Below, piece by piece: positions 18,026 to 27,336 of a stretch of 64,000 nt of DNA (position 1 is its first letter; each line of letters starts with the position of its first letter). The translations under genes and the position numbers were made by a program. Origin of the DNA: an uncultured Prevotella sp. (GTDB lineage: Bacteria > Bacteroidota > Bacteroidia > Bacteroidales > Bacteroidaceae). The DNA lies in the NCBI GenBank assembly GCA_900548585.1, contig URLI01000002.1:19913-83912 (forward strand), given 5' to 3'. The notes below the pieces were generated by a model. That model saw only the letters and a program-made list of their open reading frames with translations, searched no databases and was not told the DNA's origin.

Positions 18026-18967
18026 TCAGCCCCTCTCGAGGAAATACTGCGTGTTCCTGTTCATAATGTTATCTGTATTATTGTCAACCACCCCAATCAG
18101 GCAATATGTATTGGTGTCAGGGTCTGGCACAAATTCCTTGACCAGCGAGAAATCCTTTATTTCGGACGTGTTCCTGACCTGCAGGCGCGGCCCGTCGCAC
18201 TCCACAATCTTGTCGCCAATCTTGATGTTTGCATCATCGTAGTATGCTATTGGCAGCGCGTTTTCAATTATGCCTTTCACCTTTGCCTCGAGCAGTGACA
18301 GGTCTATGCCTTCCTTCTTGTAGAATTTCATCACGAAGCCGTTGCGCACGTCGGAGAAATAATAATGGCCGTTCCCGATGTTGAATTCATCCTTCAGCAC
18401 GAGCCGCGTTATCTCCTCCGCCGAGTGAGCCATTTTTCTGTATTTCAATGACTTGTGAACAATCTCGTAAATACTCTCCGGCAGCGGTCCGAACACGCTC
18501 GGGCGCGTCACTATAATCTCCTCCCCGATGCCCACGATGATGTCGGCATTGATGCCGAGTGTGGAGTGTATCAGGTTGAAATGCTCTATGATTACCCTTT
18601 TCTTGTGCTCGAGCAGCGTTCTTACGAACTGCGCTATCTCGTACATCTGCATGAACCCCTGCATGAAACGTATGTCAAGGTGGAACGATGCCGCCTCGCG
18701 CACGTCGTCAAGCGCTATGATCTCACGCGCCTGCATTATCTTCCGTGGGTTTATCACGTCGTCGTCGTTTGACAGTTCCAGCCCCGGGAACATCCCTTTT
18801 ATAAGCGACGACTTCCCCGACCCGGCATCTCCCACGATGCCGATAAGCCTGTCTGTAAACTGCAGGTGGCGTTGTGATATTTGCTCCCCGAGGAAGATGA
18901 GCCGCTCCTTCCCGCGCGGTGCGTAGTACTGCGATGCGATGAGGTATTTCTGTATAGGGTTTACCAT
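18026..18967 (-). CDS. P-loop NTPase of the methylaspartate operon, function unknown
   Basis: 313 residues. A kinase-like P-loop GDAGSGKS (46-53) follows an N-terminal region starting YLIASQYYAPRGKERLIFLG, and the rest has alternating helix/strand character with LEHKKRVIIEHFNLIH and GIGEEIIVTRPSVFGPLPE. The C-terminal third (about 200-313) looks like a separate domain, with FSDVRNGFVMKFYKKEGIDLS and LIGVVDNN. I cannot name the family with confidence; it resembles nucleoside-kinase or AAA-like proteins. It lies between DUF4387 and the hydratase genes, all on the minus strand, so a role in handling a pathway intermediate or assembling an enzyme is possible. A 10-bp inverted repeat stands in the 99-nt gap before it. 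Confidence 0.7.
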   Translation of the reverse strand: MVNPIQKYLIASQYYAPRGKERLIFLGEQISQRHLQFTDRLIGIVGDAGSGKSSLIKGMFPGLELSNDDDVINPRKIMQAREIIALDDVREAASFHLDIRFMQGFMQMYEIAQFVRTLLEHKKRVIIEHFNLIHSTLGINADIIVGIGEEIIVTRPSVFGPLPESIYEIVHKSLKYRKMAHSAEEITRLVLKDEFNIGNGHYYFSDVRNGFVMKFYKKEGIDLSLLEAKVKGIIENALPIAYYDDANIKIGDKIVECDGPRLQVRNTSEIKDFSLVKEFVPDPDTNTYCLIGVVDNNTDNIMNRNTQYFLERG

Positions 18968-19000
18968 AGTGCTGTCGGTTTAAGCTGTAATGCAACGGAA

Positions 19001-19057
19001 AAGCCTTCCCAGCGGCAATGCGAACAAGGCAAAAGCATAAGGACCGCGGGAAGGCTT
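19001..19057 (-). repeat. intercistronic inverted repeat (10-bp stem)
   Basis: aagccttccc at 19001-19010 pairs perfectly with gggaaggctt at 19048-19057 around a 37-nt loop. It lies between DUF4387 and the P-loop gene inside the operon, with no long T-run after it, so it is more likely an RNA stabiliser or attenuator than a full terminator. Confidence 0.75.
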
Positions 19058-19066
19058 GGGGAAATA

Positions 19067-19393
19067 CTAAAGTTCAAACGAACTATTCATCAATGGCACA
19101 TGTTGTTGTGCGCCATAAACGTCCGTCTCGCCGAGCGCGCCCGACGGGATGGGACGTACAATCGTAATCTTTATTGCCTTCGCAGGGTCAAAGTGTACGA
19201 TGTTGATAATGTCCTCCTCCTTGATTTTATACAGGTCGGCAAACATTTTATTGTTGAAGATTTTGGCAGCCTTCACCTTCTCATACATGTCGAAGTCCTT
19301 GAAAATGACATCAAATGTCAGCTCATACGGGCCCGAGTTCTTGCTTCTTATGACGGATGCCACGTCTATCAAATTATATTTCTGCATAATCAT
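19067..19393 (-). CDS. DUF4387 family protein
   Basis: 108 residues. The sequence VASVIRSKNSGPYELTFDVIFKDFDMYEKVKAA followed by HFDPAKAIKITIVRPIPSGALGETDVYGAQQH is the pattern of the DUF4387 family, small ferredoxin-fold-like proteins that are usually encoded next to or fused with AtuA/DUF1446 proteins. Here it starts 6 nt after the AtuA-like gene, so the two are almost certainly made together and may form a complex. The biochemical role is not known. ATG 19393 (MIMQKYN) or 19387 (MQKYN) could be the start. Confidence 0.85.
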   Translation of the reverse strand: MIMQKYNLIDVASVIRSKNSGPYELTFDVIFKDFDMYEKVKAAKIFNNKMFADLYKIKEEDIINIVHFDPAKAIKITIVRPIPSGALGETDVYGAQQHVPLMNSSFEL

Positions 19394-19399
19394 TGCTTT

Positions 19400-20779
19400 T
19401 TAACAGTTGCTTACTCCGTTGTTGTATGTCACGTAAGATATCGGGAAGAGGCTTGTCGGGTCATCCACCTCCAACAAGTGGTAGATGTTGAACTCGAACA
19501 CCTCGCCCATCTTGCAGTCTGACGGTGAGAATGGGAATGCCAGGTTACCGGCTGTCGAGATGCGTCCCTCGTAACCGTAGTGGAGCATCGTACTGCGTGC
19601 GAAGCTGCATATCGTGTTTGCGGTCTCCTGCGTGTCGGCCACAGCCTCGATGATGATGAGCAACTCGTCGGAGTGTGACTCCTCCGAACCGTTGAACATG
19701 GCCATGACGCCCTTCTTGCCGTAAATCTTGAAGTCGAGGAAGAAGTCGGTGATGCCGAACTTCGCGAAGTTGTCCTCCACACGTGCCCTGACGCTCTTCA
19801 CGATGCCGTCGATCTTTGAGATCATAACCGGGTCTTTCACTGCTGCCGGCGAGATCGTGCGGTAGCCAACGCGGCGGACGCCCTCGAGTTTCACGAAATA
19901 CTTTTCCGTAGGCACGAACCTACTTCCTGACACGCGCACCATGTTGTCGCCAACCTGCTCGAACTTGGAATCGTGCAAGTCGATTGCCCCTCCAGGGCCA
20001 GGCAGCACATACGGGTTTGTCTTCTCGTAGAGGGTGTGTGCAGCTATTGACAGCGTTGTACATTTGCGCAGCGGTGACAGCGGCTCCAGCACGAAATTGT
20101 CCTTGTGCAGATAGCCGAACATGCAGTCGCTTCCGCTTCCGGGCAGCGCGCAGATTGCGGCACACTCCAGAATCTTGCCAAGGTGAATTGCAAGTCCCTT
20201 GTCGAAGCCCTCCTTCAGTGGAAGTGCGGCGAACACCGACGGGTCGTATGAGCGTCCGGCGATGATGACATCAGCACCTTCCTCAAGGGCCTTGATATAT
20301 GGTTCCTCTCCTATCTGAGACACTATATGCACGGCCTCGTCAACGTCCTTCTCGGTGATTGGCTTTGCCGGTGCGAGCGGTGTCACCTTTCCCTTGCGCA
20401 GGTTCTCCTTGATGAAATCCTTCTCGAACTCCGACTGTATCACAGCCATCTTGAAGGAAAGTTTCTTGTCGGCAGCAATCTCGCGTATTATGTCGAGCAC
20501 GAACTCAACATGCGGTCTCGCGCCGCTTCCGCCCGCTGTTCCAACGATTACAGGTATTTTGGCCTTTATGCCTGCCGGTATCATTATCTCGAGGTCCCTC
20601 TTTACCGAGTTGCGGTCTGTGAACGACTTGCCCGCACCGAGGTAGTATGGCCCCGGGTCTGTCGAGCCGGCATCGACAGCGATGACGTGCGGCTTGCGTT
20701 TCATTCCTTCCTCGAACGACTCCATCGGGAAACCGTATCCGAGGATGGCGGTGGTGGAAAGTATTCTAAGTTCTTCCAT
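19400..20779 (-). CDS. AtuA-like (DUF1446) protein
   Basis: 459 residues. AtuA/DUF1446 proteins were named from acyclic terpene utilisation. The family look is clear in the N-terminus (HVIAVDAGSTDPGPYYLG, GTAGGSGARPHVE) and in EGADVIIAGRSYDPSVFAA, LECAAICALPGSGSDCMFG and LPGPGGAIDLHDSKF. No enzyme activity is firmly known to me. It is placed between methylaspartate ammonia-lyase and DUF4387 in the glutamate-fermentation operon, which argues for a part in processing mesaconate or citramalate, or in protecting or repairing an enzyme of that path. A GC-rich hairpin lies in the 83-nt gap upstream. Confidence 0.85.
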   Translation of the reverse strand: MEELRILSTTAILGYGFPMESFEEGMKRKPHVIAVDAGSTDPGPYYLGAGKSFTDRNSVKRDLEIMIPAGIKAKIPVIVGTAGGSGARPHVEFVLDIIREIAADKKLSFKMAVIQSEFEKDFIKENLRKGKVTPLAPAKPITEKDVDEAVHIVSQIGEEPYIKALEEGADVIIAGRSYDPSVFAALPLKEGFDKGLAIHLGKILECAAICALPGSGSDCMFGYLHKDNFVLEPLSPLRKCTTLSIAAHTLYEKTNPYVLPGPGGAIDLHDSKFEQVGDNMVRVSGSRFVPTEKYFVKLEGVRRVGYRTISPAAVKDPVMISKIDGIVKSVRARVEDNFAKFGITDFFLDFKIYGKKGVMAMFNGSEESHSDELLIIIEAVADTQETANTICSFARSTMLHYGYEGRISTAGNLAFPFSPSDCKMGEVFEFNIYHLLEVDDPTSLFPISYVTYNNGVSNC

Positions 20780-20799
20780 TTTCTATTTGCTTTTTTATT

Positions 20800-20831
20800 C
20801 CCCGGGCAGGCCGTATCCGGTATGCCCGGGG
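20800..20831 (-). repeat. intercistronic GC-rich hairpin (9-bp stem)
   Basis: ccccgggca at 20800-20808 pairs with tgcccgggg at 20823-20831 around 14 nt, between the ammonia-lyase and AtuA-like genes. On the transcribed strand it is followed by A-rich, not T-rich, sequence, so it should not terminate. Confidence 0.82.
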
Positions 20832-20862
20832 AGAAAATTCATAAATACGAAAGTATAATGTC

Positions 20863-22101
20863 TTATTTTGTCAGTGCCAGGATGCGGCTCATCTCGTTAT
20901 ATACGATCATGTAGCCCTCGTCGACACCCATGCCCGGCTTTGCCAGGTACTGCACTGGCGATGTTGCCATTGCGATGTGTGCGCATATCTCTGCCGAGCG
21001 GTTTGTCTCGTTGCACGTACCGCCGAGGTAAGCGCCCATGTTGTTCTTCTTGCAGTATATGACAGCCTCTATGGCGTTGTTGATACCTCCGAGGTCCGGG
21101 GTCTTTATCTGTGCCATGTGTCCGGCCTTCTTCTCGGTGAAGTCCTTTATGTCCTCCAGCGTGTTGCACCACTCGTCGGCAACGATTTCCGCGTCTATGC
21201 CGTCGCGGTCCATTGCGGCGCGTATGGCAGCGAGAGCCTTTATCTGTGCCTGCTTCTCGCCCATGTCAACCGGACCCTCGACTCTCAGGTGGAACGGCTT
21301 GGCAATCTCTGCCAGCTCGCCGACATATTTTGCAATCGCCTCGAAGTCGTTGTTGAATACGATGCCCAGCGTGCCATACACGTCGATGTGTATCGTAGGG
21401 CTGTAGCACTCGCACGGGCGCAGCTTGATGATGCGGTCGCGCAGCCATTCGATGTATGCCTTGATTTTCTCGCCTTTCAGCCCAACCTTTGTCTCAACGT
21501 GGTTGAACAGCGCGTGCGGCAGCACATCGGCGCCCTTCATTATCATCTTGTCAGCGTTCATGTAGCGGTCGTCGCCCGATTGCGAGAATATAGGGATCAT
21601 CTTCTTTGAGATTTCCGTGCCATACTCATCGGCGATAACCTCTGCCATCAGTTTCGACTGGCTCTTTGCCACTGCGTCGAGACACGCCTGTGTTACGCCG
21701 TAGCGTATTGCAGTGTGGTATCTCTTGCCCGTCGAAGGGCTCTTGCTCTTGTCAACGAGGTCTGCCATCTCGCGGAACGAGGTGATTTCCTTGCCTTCGT
21801 AGAGCGGCGCGATCTCCTTTTCAATCACCGGTATGAAGTCGGCTGCGAGGAACAGCGGGTCGCGGCCGCCGGCACCCGAGTACTGCACTGCGGCGCAGTC
21901 GCCGTATGCTATTGCTCCGTTCTCCAGCAAGAACATTACACAGATTGACTCGCCTGCCTGCCTTACAGCGGTGAATCCCGGGGTTACGGGTTTGCCTTCA
22001 TAGAAGGCACCGTCATTCTTTGCGCCTGACTTGATGGCCTTTTGGTCGTCGAAGAAGAAACCGGTCTTTCCCGGTGCGCACACTACTTTTTTTATTTTCA
22101 T
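20863..22101 (-). CDS. mal: methylaspartate ammonia-lyase
   Basis: 412 residues, against about 413 in the family. MAL eliminates ammonia from (2S,3S)-3-methylaspartate to give mesaconate. It is an enolase-superfamily enzyme. The general base Lys333 (QIKTPDLGG), the second catalytic residue His196 (LPHALFNHVETKVG) and the metal ligands Asp240 (IHID), Glu275 (LRVE) and Asp309 (IVADE) all sit two residues later than in the clostridial enzymes I know, so the active site looks intact. It follows glmE by 134 nt and receives the product of glutamate mutase. Confidence 0.96.
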   Translation of the reverse strand: MKIKKVVCAPGKTGFFFDDQKAIKSGAKNDGAFYEGKPVTPGFTAVRQAGESICVMFLLENGAIAYGDCAAVQYSGAGGRDPLFLAADFIPVIEKEIAPLYEGKEITSFREMADLVDKSKSPSTGKRYHTAIRYGVTQACLDAVAKSQSKLMAEVIADEYGTEISKKMIPIFSQSGDDRYMNADKMIMKGADVLPHALFNHVETKVGLKGEKIKAYIEWLRDRIIKLRPCECYSPTIHIDVYGTLGIVFNNDFEAIAKYVGELAEIAKPFHLRVEGPVDMGEKQAQIKALAAIRAAMDRDGIDAEIVADEWCNTLEDIKDFTEKKAGHMAQIKTPDLGGINNAIEAVIYCKKNNMGAYLGGTCNETNRSAEICAHIAMATSPVQYLAKPGMGVDEGYMIVYNEMSRILALTK

Positions 22102-22206
22102 TTCAAATATATTAAAAGGTTTACTATATTTTCTCCCCCATCCGGTATGTGCCGGAGGAAATACACGCGCTGACCGCTACTGGCGTACCGTCCTGCTCTT
22201 GCTTGC

Positions 22207-22223
22207 CTGCCTGCCGCAGGCAG
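22207..22223 (-). repeat. intercistronic hairpin (7-bp stem)
   Basis: ctgcctg at 22207-22213 pairs with caggcag at 22217-22223 around a 3-nt loop, in the gap between glmE and mal. Confidence 0.6.
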
Positions 22224-22235
22224 CACGCGCGACGG

Positions 22236-23696
22236 CTACTCTATCGTCCTCGGCCTGCCAACGAGATGTCCCTTCCCTATGGCGTACACGTCGTCGATGA
22301 CCATCTGGAAACTGACGGGGCGGTTCTCATACTTAGCGCGCTCCTCCAGTTTGCTCCGGTGGAAATCTATCAAATCCTGGGTGAACGGCATGTGTCCGAG
22401 GTCAAGAATCCTCACAGCACCGAAGTTGTCGCGTGCGGGCATCACCTTTCCGGCATTGTACTTGTTCGGTGCGAACGGAACGTCTATCACTCCGGCCTCG
22501 AACGCAGCCACCGTGCCGACGGCATAGTCGCCCTTGCCCAGTTCCTCAACCTTGTCGAGGATGCACTTCATCTCCGCCATTATCACCTCGCTCTCGTCCA
22601 CAACGGCCGGTATCTCCCGGAAGTTCTGGTCCTTGAGCATGTTGATGACCTGTTTCGTGGCGCGCAGTCCTGCGGCGTTGGCCTCCTTTGTCGGCACTCC
22701 CATGGCCTCGTGCGGTGTCTTGACGATTACCTTGGTGGCCTTTGCCAGCGCGGCGGCGGCGGAGCCCCAGGATATAACTCCGAACGACTTTGCCTCATCC
22801 TGTGGGAAACCACCCATCCACTGGTGGAACACCGTGGTGATGCGGACATCTTTGAAGCCAAACCGCTCCATATACCTGTGGGTCATTATGTCGAGGGCGC
22901 GTATTGCGGCGACATCCTGTATCAGGTTTCCGCACTGCCCGTAGCCAACCGTGAGGTCCTTCACTCCCTGTGTGGCAGCCAGCAGGGCTTCGATCACAGC
23001 CACTGCATTCGAGATGCACGGCGGAATGAGCGTGCCAGTGAGCGGGCCGAACGGCTCTCTGTTTATCGACACGCCAGCCTCCTCATACAGTCCCACGAGG
23101 CGGTCGGCATACTGCCAGTATGCAATGACCTTGTCAATAGGGTGGTTCTTTGAGTAAGGAACGTTGTATGATATGCCGCCCCCCTCATAGGATGTGAAGC
23201 CGCCCGCTATTGATATTTCCGTCAGCAGGCGCGCGTCCGGAGTTCCATGGCGCACCTGCACCGGGCTTTTCAGCGCCGATGTCACCCTGCGGCAGATGTC
23301 AACGCCATAGTTGACGATTGGGAAGCCGTTGAGCATCGACCTGCCCGTCTCGCGGCTTTTCCTGATGCCGGTCTCTGCCTCGTGGTAGCGGTTTAGACGC
23401 GTATAGCTGTCAACGGTTGACGGCAGCAGGTCGGCCTCGCCCTCATCCTCGAGGAACCTAAGCAGTTTCAGGTGCTCCTCGTATAGTGCGACGCCGGCGC
23501 GCGGCTGTATGAGAGTTGTCTTTTCTTCTACGGCCTTTGCAAGTTTCGCCGAGAAGCGTTTTTCCGGCGGTATGCTTTTCTGGTAGGCCACGGCCTCGTC
23601 GAAGTCAACATCCTTTCCTGTTTCCCACTGTGCGAGCACTTCCTTTCTCTCTGCGAAGAAGTCGCCCTCAGATATTTTACAGTTCTTTAATTCCAT
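22236..23696 (-). CDS. glmE: glutamate mutase (methylaspartate mutase) subunit E
   Basis: 486 residues, the size of the large catalytic subunit of adenosylcobalamin-dependent glutamate mutase. With GlmS it converts L-glutamate to (2S,3S)-3-methylaspartate by radical carbon-skeleton rearrangement. Landmarks include [31 protein letters not shown], the substrate-arginine region [14 protein letters not shown], the [11 protein letters not shown] stretch and [11 protein letters not shown]. It lies 25 nt after glmL and before mal. The B12 cofactor links this operon with the several corrinoid gene groups elsewhere in the window. Confidence 0.97.
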   Translation of the reverse strand: MELKNCKISEGDFFAERKEVLAQWETGKDVDFDEAVAYQKSIPPEKRFSAKLAKAVEEKTTLIQPRAGVALYEEHLKLLRFLEDEGEADLLPSTVDSYTRLNRYHEAETGIRKSRETGRSMLNGFPIVNYGVDICRRVTSALKSPVQVRHGTPDARLLTEISIAGGFTSYEGGGISYNVPYSKNHPIDKVIAYWQYADRLVGLYEEAGVSINREPFGPLTGTLIPPCISNAVAVIEALLAATQGVKDLTVGYGQCGNLIQDVAAIRALDIMTHRYMERFGFKDVRITTVFHQWMGGFPQDEAKSFGVISWGSAAAALAKATKVIVKTPHEAMGVPTKEANAAGLRATKQVINMLKDQNFREIPAVVDESEVIMAEMKCILDKVEELGKGDYAVGTVAAFEAGVIDVPFAPNKYNAGKVMPARDNFGAVRILDLGHMPFTQDLIDFHRSKLEERAKYENRPVSFQMVIDDVYAIGKGHLVGRPRTIE

Positions 23697-23721
23697 AGGT
23701 CTGTTATGAGGAATGTTTTTA

Positions 23722-25104
23722 TTATATAAGTTTTATTTCTTCCTTGAGTATCTTCAGCGCGAGCTTTGGCTCAACCGCGCTCAGCAGTCCCATCGACGCG
23801 AAGATGTATTTCTTGTCGAGCATATACCTGGGGTGCTTCGGCTTGGCGAACATGGTGCTCGCGGCGGACGTGCATTCCGCCCCCCGCAGTATATTCTCTG
23901 GGTCGCTGCTGTTTATTATCGAGCCTCCGATGCCCACCACGAACGGCACCTGCGTGAGGTCCTTTCCCGTGAGCGCGAAAATCTGTCCCATCGGAGTGTA
24001 TGCCTCCTCGAAGTATCCGCAGTGGCGTTCCACGGCAATCCTCACCGCGTTTCTTGCCAGCCCCTGCTCTATCCTCGCCTCCGTGTCGTTTGACGGCAGC
24101 GTGGATGGGCGTGCCGAGCATGTCGTTATCCACGACTCCACCTTTTCCTGCGGGACTCCGATTTCGTTTGCGAAGACCTCCATGTTTAGCTCTTCGGCGA
24201 GCGATGTCAGGCTGTATCTCATTCCGAGGTCACCCTCAACAGAGCGTTTGCTGTACGGCTCGGGCAGTCCTTTGACCACCACGTTGTCTATCGACGGTGC
24301 CCCGTCGGCCATGGAATACACGTCGGTCGTCGCGCCGCCGAGGTCAACCGCCATGAGGTCGCCGATGCCCTTGTCCACGCCGTTTCCCTTGCTCAGCAGC
24401 TCGCAGCCCGTCATCACGGCCAGCGGCGTTGGCACAATCTCCGTCTCGCACATATCCTCGACCCTCGAGAGTCCCTTGGCATCGATTATCCGGCTGATGA
24501 AAAGTTCCTTTATTTTGTCTTTCGCCGGCTGGATGTTTATCTTGTTGAACTGCGGCATTACGTTTTCCGTTATCACGAACGCCTTGCCCGATTTCCTGAA
24601 TATCTCGTCCAGTTCATAAGACGCGCTTTTGTTGCCTGCCGCTATTATGGCGAAGTTCCGCTTTATGTCGCACAGCCGCCTTGCATTGGCGAGTATCACA
24701 TCCTTGTTTCCCCCGTCAGTTCCCCCGCACAGCAGCACGAGGTCCGGGTTGATGTCGTAAATCTCCTGCTGCTCGGCCTGCGATATCTCGAATGCGTAGG
24801 TCTTGACCACCTTCGCCCCCGCGCTCGACGCAGCCATCCTGGCAGCCTTCGCGGTAAGCTCGGGAACAAGTCCCAGGGCAACCATCTTCAGCCCCCCTGC
24901 CGCGCTGCTGCAGCACAGCAGTTCGTCATAATTGAACTCACCGATGGCAGCCTCCAGTTTCCGCAGCGCGTTGTTCAGCCCCTCCATCACGTCGGTCTCT
25001 ATCGTGGTGAAGGCCGCAGCCGTTCCCACCACCCTCTGCTCAACCGAGTCGATGGCCGTCACCTTGGTGTATGTGCTGCCGATGTCAACTGTCAGGTAGT
25101 TCAT
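23722..25104 (-). CDS. glmL: glutamate mutase reactivase/chaperone (MutL/GlmL)
   Basis: 460 residues of the ASKHA ATPase fold: phosphate-1 motif at the start ([17 protein letters not shown]), a later [13 protein letters not shown] (phosphate-2) and an adenosine motif ([15 protein letters not shown]). GlmL proteins are encoded between glmS and glmE in most methylaspartate clusters and are thought to exchange damaged cobalamin on the mutase using ATP. The start overlaps the end of glmS by 4 nt (ATGA type). This arrangement S-L-E is the classical one. Confidence 0.94.
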   Translation of the reverse strand: MNYLTVDIGSTYTKVTAIDSVEQRVVGTAAAFTTIETDVMEGLNNALRKLEAAIGEFNYDELLCCSSAAGGLKMVALGLVPELTAKAARMAASSAGAKVVKTYAFEISQAEQQEIYDINPDLVLLCGGTDGGNKDVILANARRLCDIKRNFAIIAAGNKSASYELDEIFRKSGKAFVITENVMPQFNKINIQPAKDKIKELFISRIIDAKGLSRVEDMCETEIVPTPLAVMTGCELLSKGNGVDKGIGDLMAVDLGGATTDVYSMADGAPSIDNVVVKGLPEPYSKRSVEGDLGMRYSLTSLAEELNMEVFANEIGVPQEKVESWITTCSARPSTLPSNDTEARIEQGLARNAVRIAVERHCGYFEEAYTPMGQIFALTGKDLTQVPFVVGIGGSIINSSDPENILRGAECTSAASTMFAKPKHPRYMLDKKYIFASMGLLSAVEPKLALKILKEEIKLI

Positions 25105-25514
25105 TTCTGTGACAAAATCTCCTTTAGGTCTGCTATTGTCGTCTCACATGGCGTTCCCGGCGGATACACCTTTGTAAAGCCCATTGCCATGAATCGCTTC
25201 TCCACGTCCGCGAAATTCTGCTTCCCCACGACGAGATTGCCCCCGGCGACGATTGGTATGCCCTTGAGCCCGGCCTCGTCGCATTTCTCACGAAGCCCGT
25301 TGCAGTCGATCTCTCCGTGCCCGTATAGCGACGACACGAGTATCGCGTCTGCGTTTGTCTCGAGTGCAGCGTCGATGTACTCTTCCTGAGCCACCATCAC
25401 GCCGAGGTTAACAACGTTGAACCCCGCCTGCTCCAATGCGTAGCACAGGATTTTGTTGCCTACCGCGTGCACGTCGGCGCCGATAACACCAGTCACTACA
25501 GTTTTTTTATCCAT
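25101..25514 (-). CDS. glmS: glutamate mutase subunit S (B12-binding)
   Basis: 137 residues. The cobalamin-binding signature DxHxxG is DVHAVG (Asp14, His16, Gly19), the same numbering as in the clostridial protein; His16 would displace dimethylbenzimidazole as the lower cobalt ligand. [10 protein letters not shown] and [10 protein letters not shown] complete the B12-binding Rossmann fold. It is the first gene of the operon that continues through glmL, glmE, mal, AtuA-like, DUF4387, the P-loop gene and the hydratase pair. The promoter is about 90 nt upstream. Confidence 0.97.
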   Translation of the reverse strand: MDKKTVVTGVIGADVHAVGNKILCYALEQAGFNVVNLGVMVAQEEYIDAALETNADAILVSSLYGHGEIDCNGLREKCDEAGLKGIPIVAGGNLVVGKQNFADVEKRFMAMGFTKVYPPGTPCETTIADLKEILSQK

Positions 25515-25605
25515 AGTTATATATGTGTATTATTATTTTAAGGTTTTTATTTCTATATTATATAATGTGCGGATGCCACAATCCACCGTGTATTATAAGT
25601 AGGCA

Positions 25606-25634
25606 CAAAATTACATATTATTCTTGTCAGGCAA
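25606..25634 (-). promoter_or_regulatory. promoter of the glutamate-fermentation operon
   Basis: On the minus strand TTG (25632-25634), an 18-nt spacer and TAatTTTG (25606-25613) form a Bacteroidota-type promoter about 90 nt before glmS. Confidence 0.65.
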
Positions 25635-25647
25635 TCCTTTATAAACA

Positions 25648-25842
25648 TTAATTAACACTATTAACTATCTTTACATCTGTCGCGGCGTCATTTTCATGGA
25701 TGGTCAGATTTGCCTGCGGCCTCCCGTTTTCCGCTTCACGGCCATACGGTTTCCTGTTTGCCACAAGCCAGGCTGCAAGACAAAGGACAACAAGAGCCGT
25801 TGTTGCTCGAAAAACAACGCGTCGGCATACGTCCAGCGGCAC
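25648..25842 (-). CDS. possible small single-pass membrane protein
   Basis: A 64-codon frame with a GTG start encodes one convincing hydrophobic helix (ATTALVVLCLAAWLVAN) followed by a polar tail rich in Asn, Asp and Glu. There is no ATG at its start and no visible ribosome site, and it lies immediately upstream of the glm promoter in the same direction. It could be a real small protein or a chance frame; I lean slightly to chance. Confidence 0.28.
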   Translation of the reverse strand: MPLDVCRRVVFRATTALVVLCLAAWLVANRKPYGREAENGRPQANLTIHENDAATDVKIVNSVN

Positions 25843-25882
25843 ACTTTTCTTTGCATTGTTTCTCTAAGTCGTTTTTTCTGTT

Positions 25883-25890
25883 TACCTTTG
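25883..25890 (+). promoter_or_regulatory. -7 element for miaB
   Basis: TAccTTTG lies 68 nt before the miaB ATG. No -33 element at ideal spacing was found. Confidence 0.5.
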
Positions 25891-25958
25891 CAGGCAGAAA
25901 GGATTCCCGGAACAAGACACGCGTTATCCGGGAGTTAGGTAGTCAATGAGTTTACCAA

Positions 25959-27302
25959 ATGAGCGATAAGAAACTTTTCATAGAGACATACGGCTGCCAG
26001 ATGAACGTGGCAGACTCCGAGGTGGTGGCATCGGTGATGAAGATGGCGGGATATGATGTATGCCGTGACATCGCGCAGGCCGACGCGGTGTTCCTCAACA
26101 CCTGTTCGGTGCGTGACAACGCCGAGCAGAAAATTTACCACCGGCTGGAGGAACTGAATGCCATGAGGCGCAACAGGCGCGCAGGCGACGGTGGCAGCCC
26201 GCTGATAATCGGCGTGCTGGGCTGCATGGCTGAGAGAGTGAAAGACGACCTGCTGAAGAACCATCACACTGACCTCGTGGCAGGCCCGGACTCGTATATG
26301 CACTTGCCGGAACTCACCGCGCAGGCGGAGATGGGCAACAAGGCGATGGACATAGAGCTGTCAACGACCGAGACCTACCGCGACATAGTGCCGCAGCGCA
26401 TCTTCGCAGCAAAGATCGGGGGGTTCGTAAGCATCATGCGCGGCTGCAACAATTTCTGCCACTACTGCATAGTGCCCTACACGAGGGGACGGGAGCGCAG
26501 CCGCGACGTCAGCAGTATCCTGCGCGAGGTGCGCGACCTTGCCGGGCGCGGCTACCGTGAGGTGACGCTGCTGGGGCAGAACGTGAACAGCTACAGGTAT
26601 GAGGAGGACGGCGCGACGGTGGATTTCCCGGCACTGCTGCGACGCGTGGCGGAGGCTGCGCCGGAAATGCGGGTGCGCTTCACCACGTCGCATCCCAAGG
26701 ACATGAGCGACGACACGCTGCACGTCATCGCAGAGATGCCAAACGTGTGCCGCCATATCCACCTGCCGGTGCAGAGCGGGAGCAACCGGATACTGAAGAT
26801 GATGAACCGCAAATACACCATAGAGTGGTATCTCGGCCGCGTGGCGGCGATACGGAAGATTGTGCCGGACTGCGGACTGTCAACCGACATCTTCGTGGGC
26901 TATCACGGCGAGACGGAGGAGGACCACAGGCTGTCGCTCGCGCTGATGCGGGATGTTGGCTACGACTCGGCATTCATGTTCAAGTACTCCGAACGGCCGG
27001 GGACATACGCATCGAAACACCTGCCGGACAATGTGCCCGAGGAGGTGAAGCTGCGCAGGCTGTCGGAGATAATCGCGCTGCAGACAAAAATATCCGCCGG
27101 GAGGAACGCACAGGACGAGGGCAAGGTGTTCGACGTGCTGGTGGAGAATTTCTCGAAACGCTCGCGCGAGCAGCTGTGCGGACGGAACGAGCAGAACAAG
27201 ATGGTGGTGTTCTCCAAAGGCAGCCACCACATCGGCGAGACGGTGCGCGTGAGGATAACCGGGTCGTCGAGCGCGACACTGCTCGGCGAGCCTGCGGAGT
27301 GA
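25959..27302 (+). CDS. miaB: tRNA methylthiotransferase MiaB
   Basis: 447 residues. MiaB adds a methylthio group to N6-isopentenyladenosine at tRNA position 37 using two Fe-S clusters and radical SAM chemistry. The UPF0004 domain supplies Cys13 (YGCQMN), Cys49 and Cys89. The radical SAM motif CxxxCxxC is Cys163, Cys167 and Cys170 (CNNFCHYC), followed by IVPYTRGRERSR, which is specific for MiaB. A TRAM domain ends the protein. It appears to lead a run of five same-strand genes (miaB, xerD, U32, sufE, spoU) with small gaps. Confidence 0.97.
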   Translation: MSDKKLFIETYGCQMNVADSEVVASVMKMAGYDVCRDIAQADAVFLNTCSVRDNAEQKIYHRLEELNAMRRNRRAGDGGSPLIIGVLGCMAERVKDDLLKNHHTDLVAGPDSYMHLPELTAQAEMGNKAMDIELSTTETYRDIVPQRIFAAKIGGFVSIMRGCNNFCHYCIVPYTRGRERSRDVSSILREVRDLAGRGYREVTLLGQNVNSYRYEEDGATVDFPALLRRVAEAAPEMRVRFTTSHPKDMSDDTLHVIAEMPNVCRHIHLPVQSGSNRILKMMNRKYTIEWYLGRVAAIRKIVPDCGLSTDIFVGYHGETEEDHRLSLALMRDVGYDSAFMFKYSERPGTYASKHLPDNVPEEVKLRRLSEIIALQTKISAGRNAQDEGKVFDVLVENFSKRSREQLCGRNEQNKMVVFSKGSHHIGETVRVRITGSSSATLLGEPAE

Positions 27303-27336
27303 CACCATCTGCGGCATTACAGGAAAAGAGGAGGAA

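Larger units (their letters stand above)
25515..25958. other. 444-nt divergent spacer between glmS and miaB
   Basis: It holds the glm operon promoter (25606-25634, minus), a doubtful small membrane-protein frame (25648-25842, minus) and the miaB -7 element (25883-25890, plus). I see no riboswitch or other structured RNA here, and in particular no B12 box for the B12-dependent mutase operon. Confidence 0.7.

Noticed and set aside
25696..25949. Cys-rich plus-strand frames between glmS and miaB
   Set aside because: Two overlapping frames with no motif run through the glm promoter complement and the miaB -7 element.
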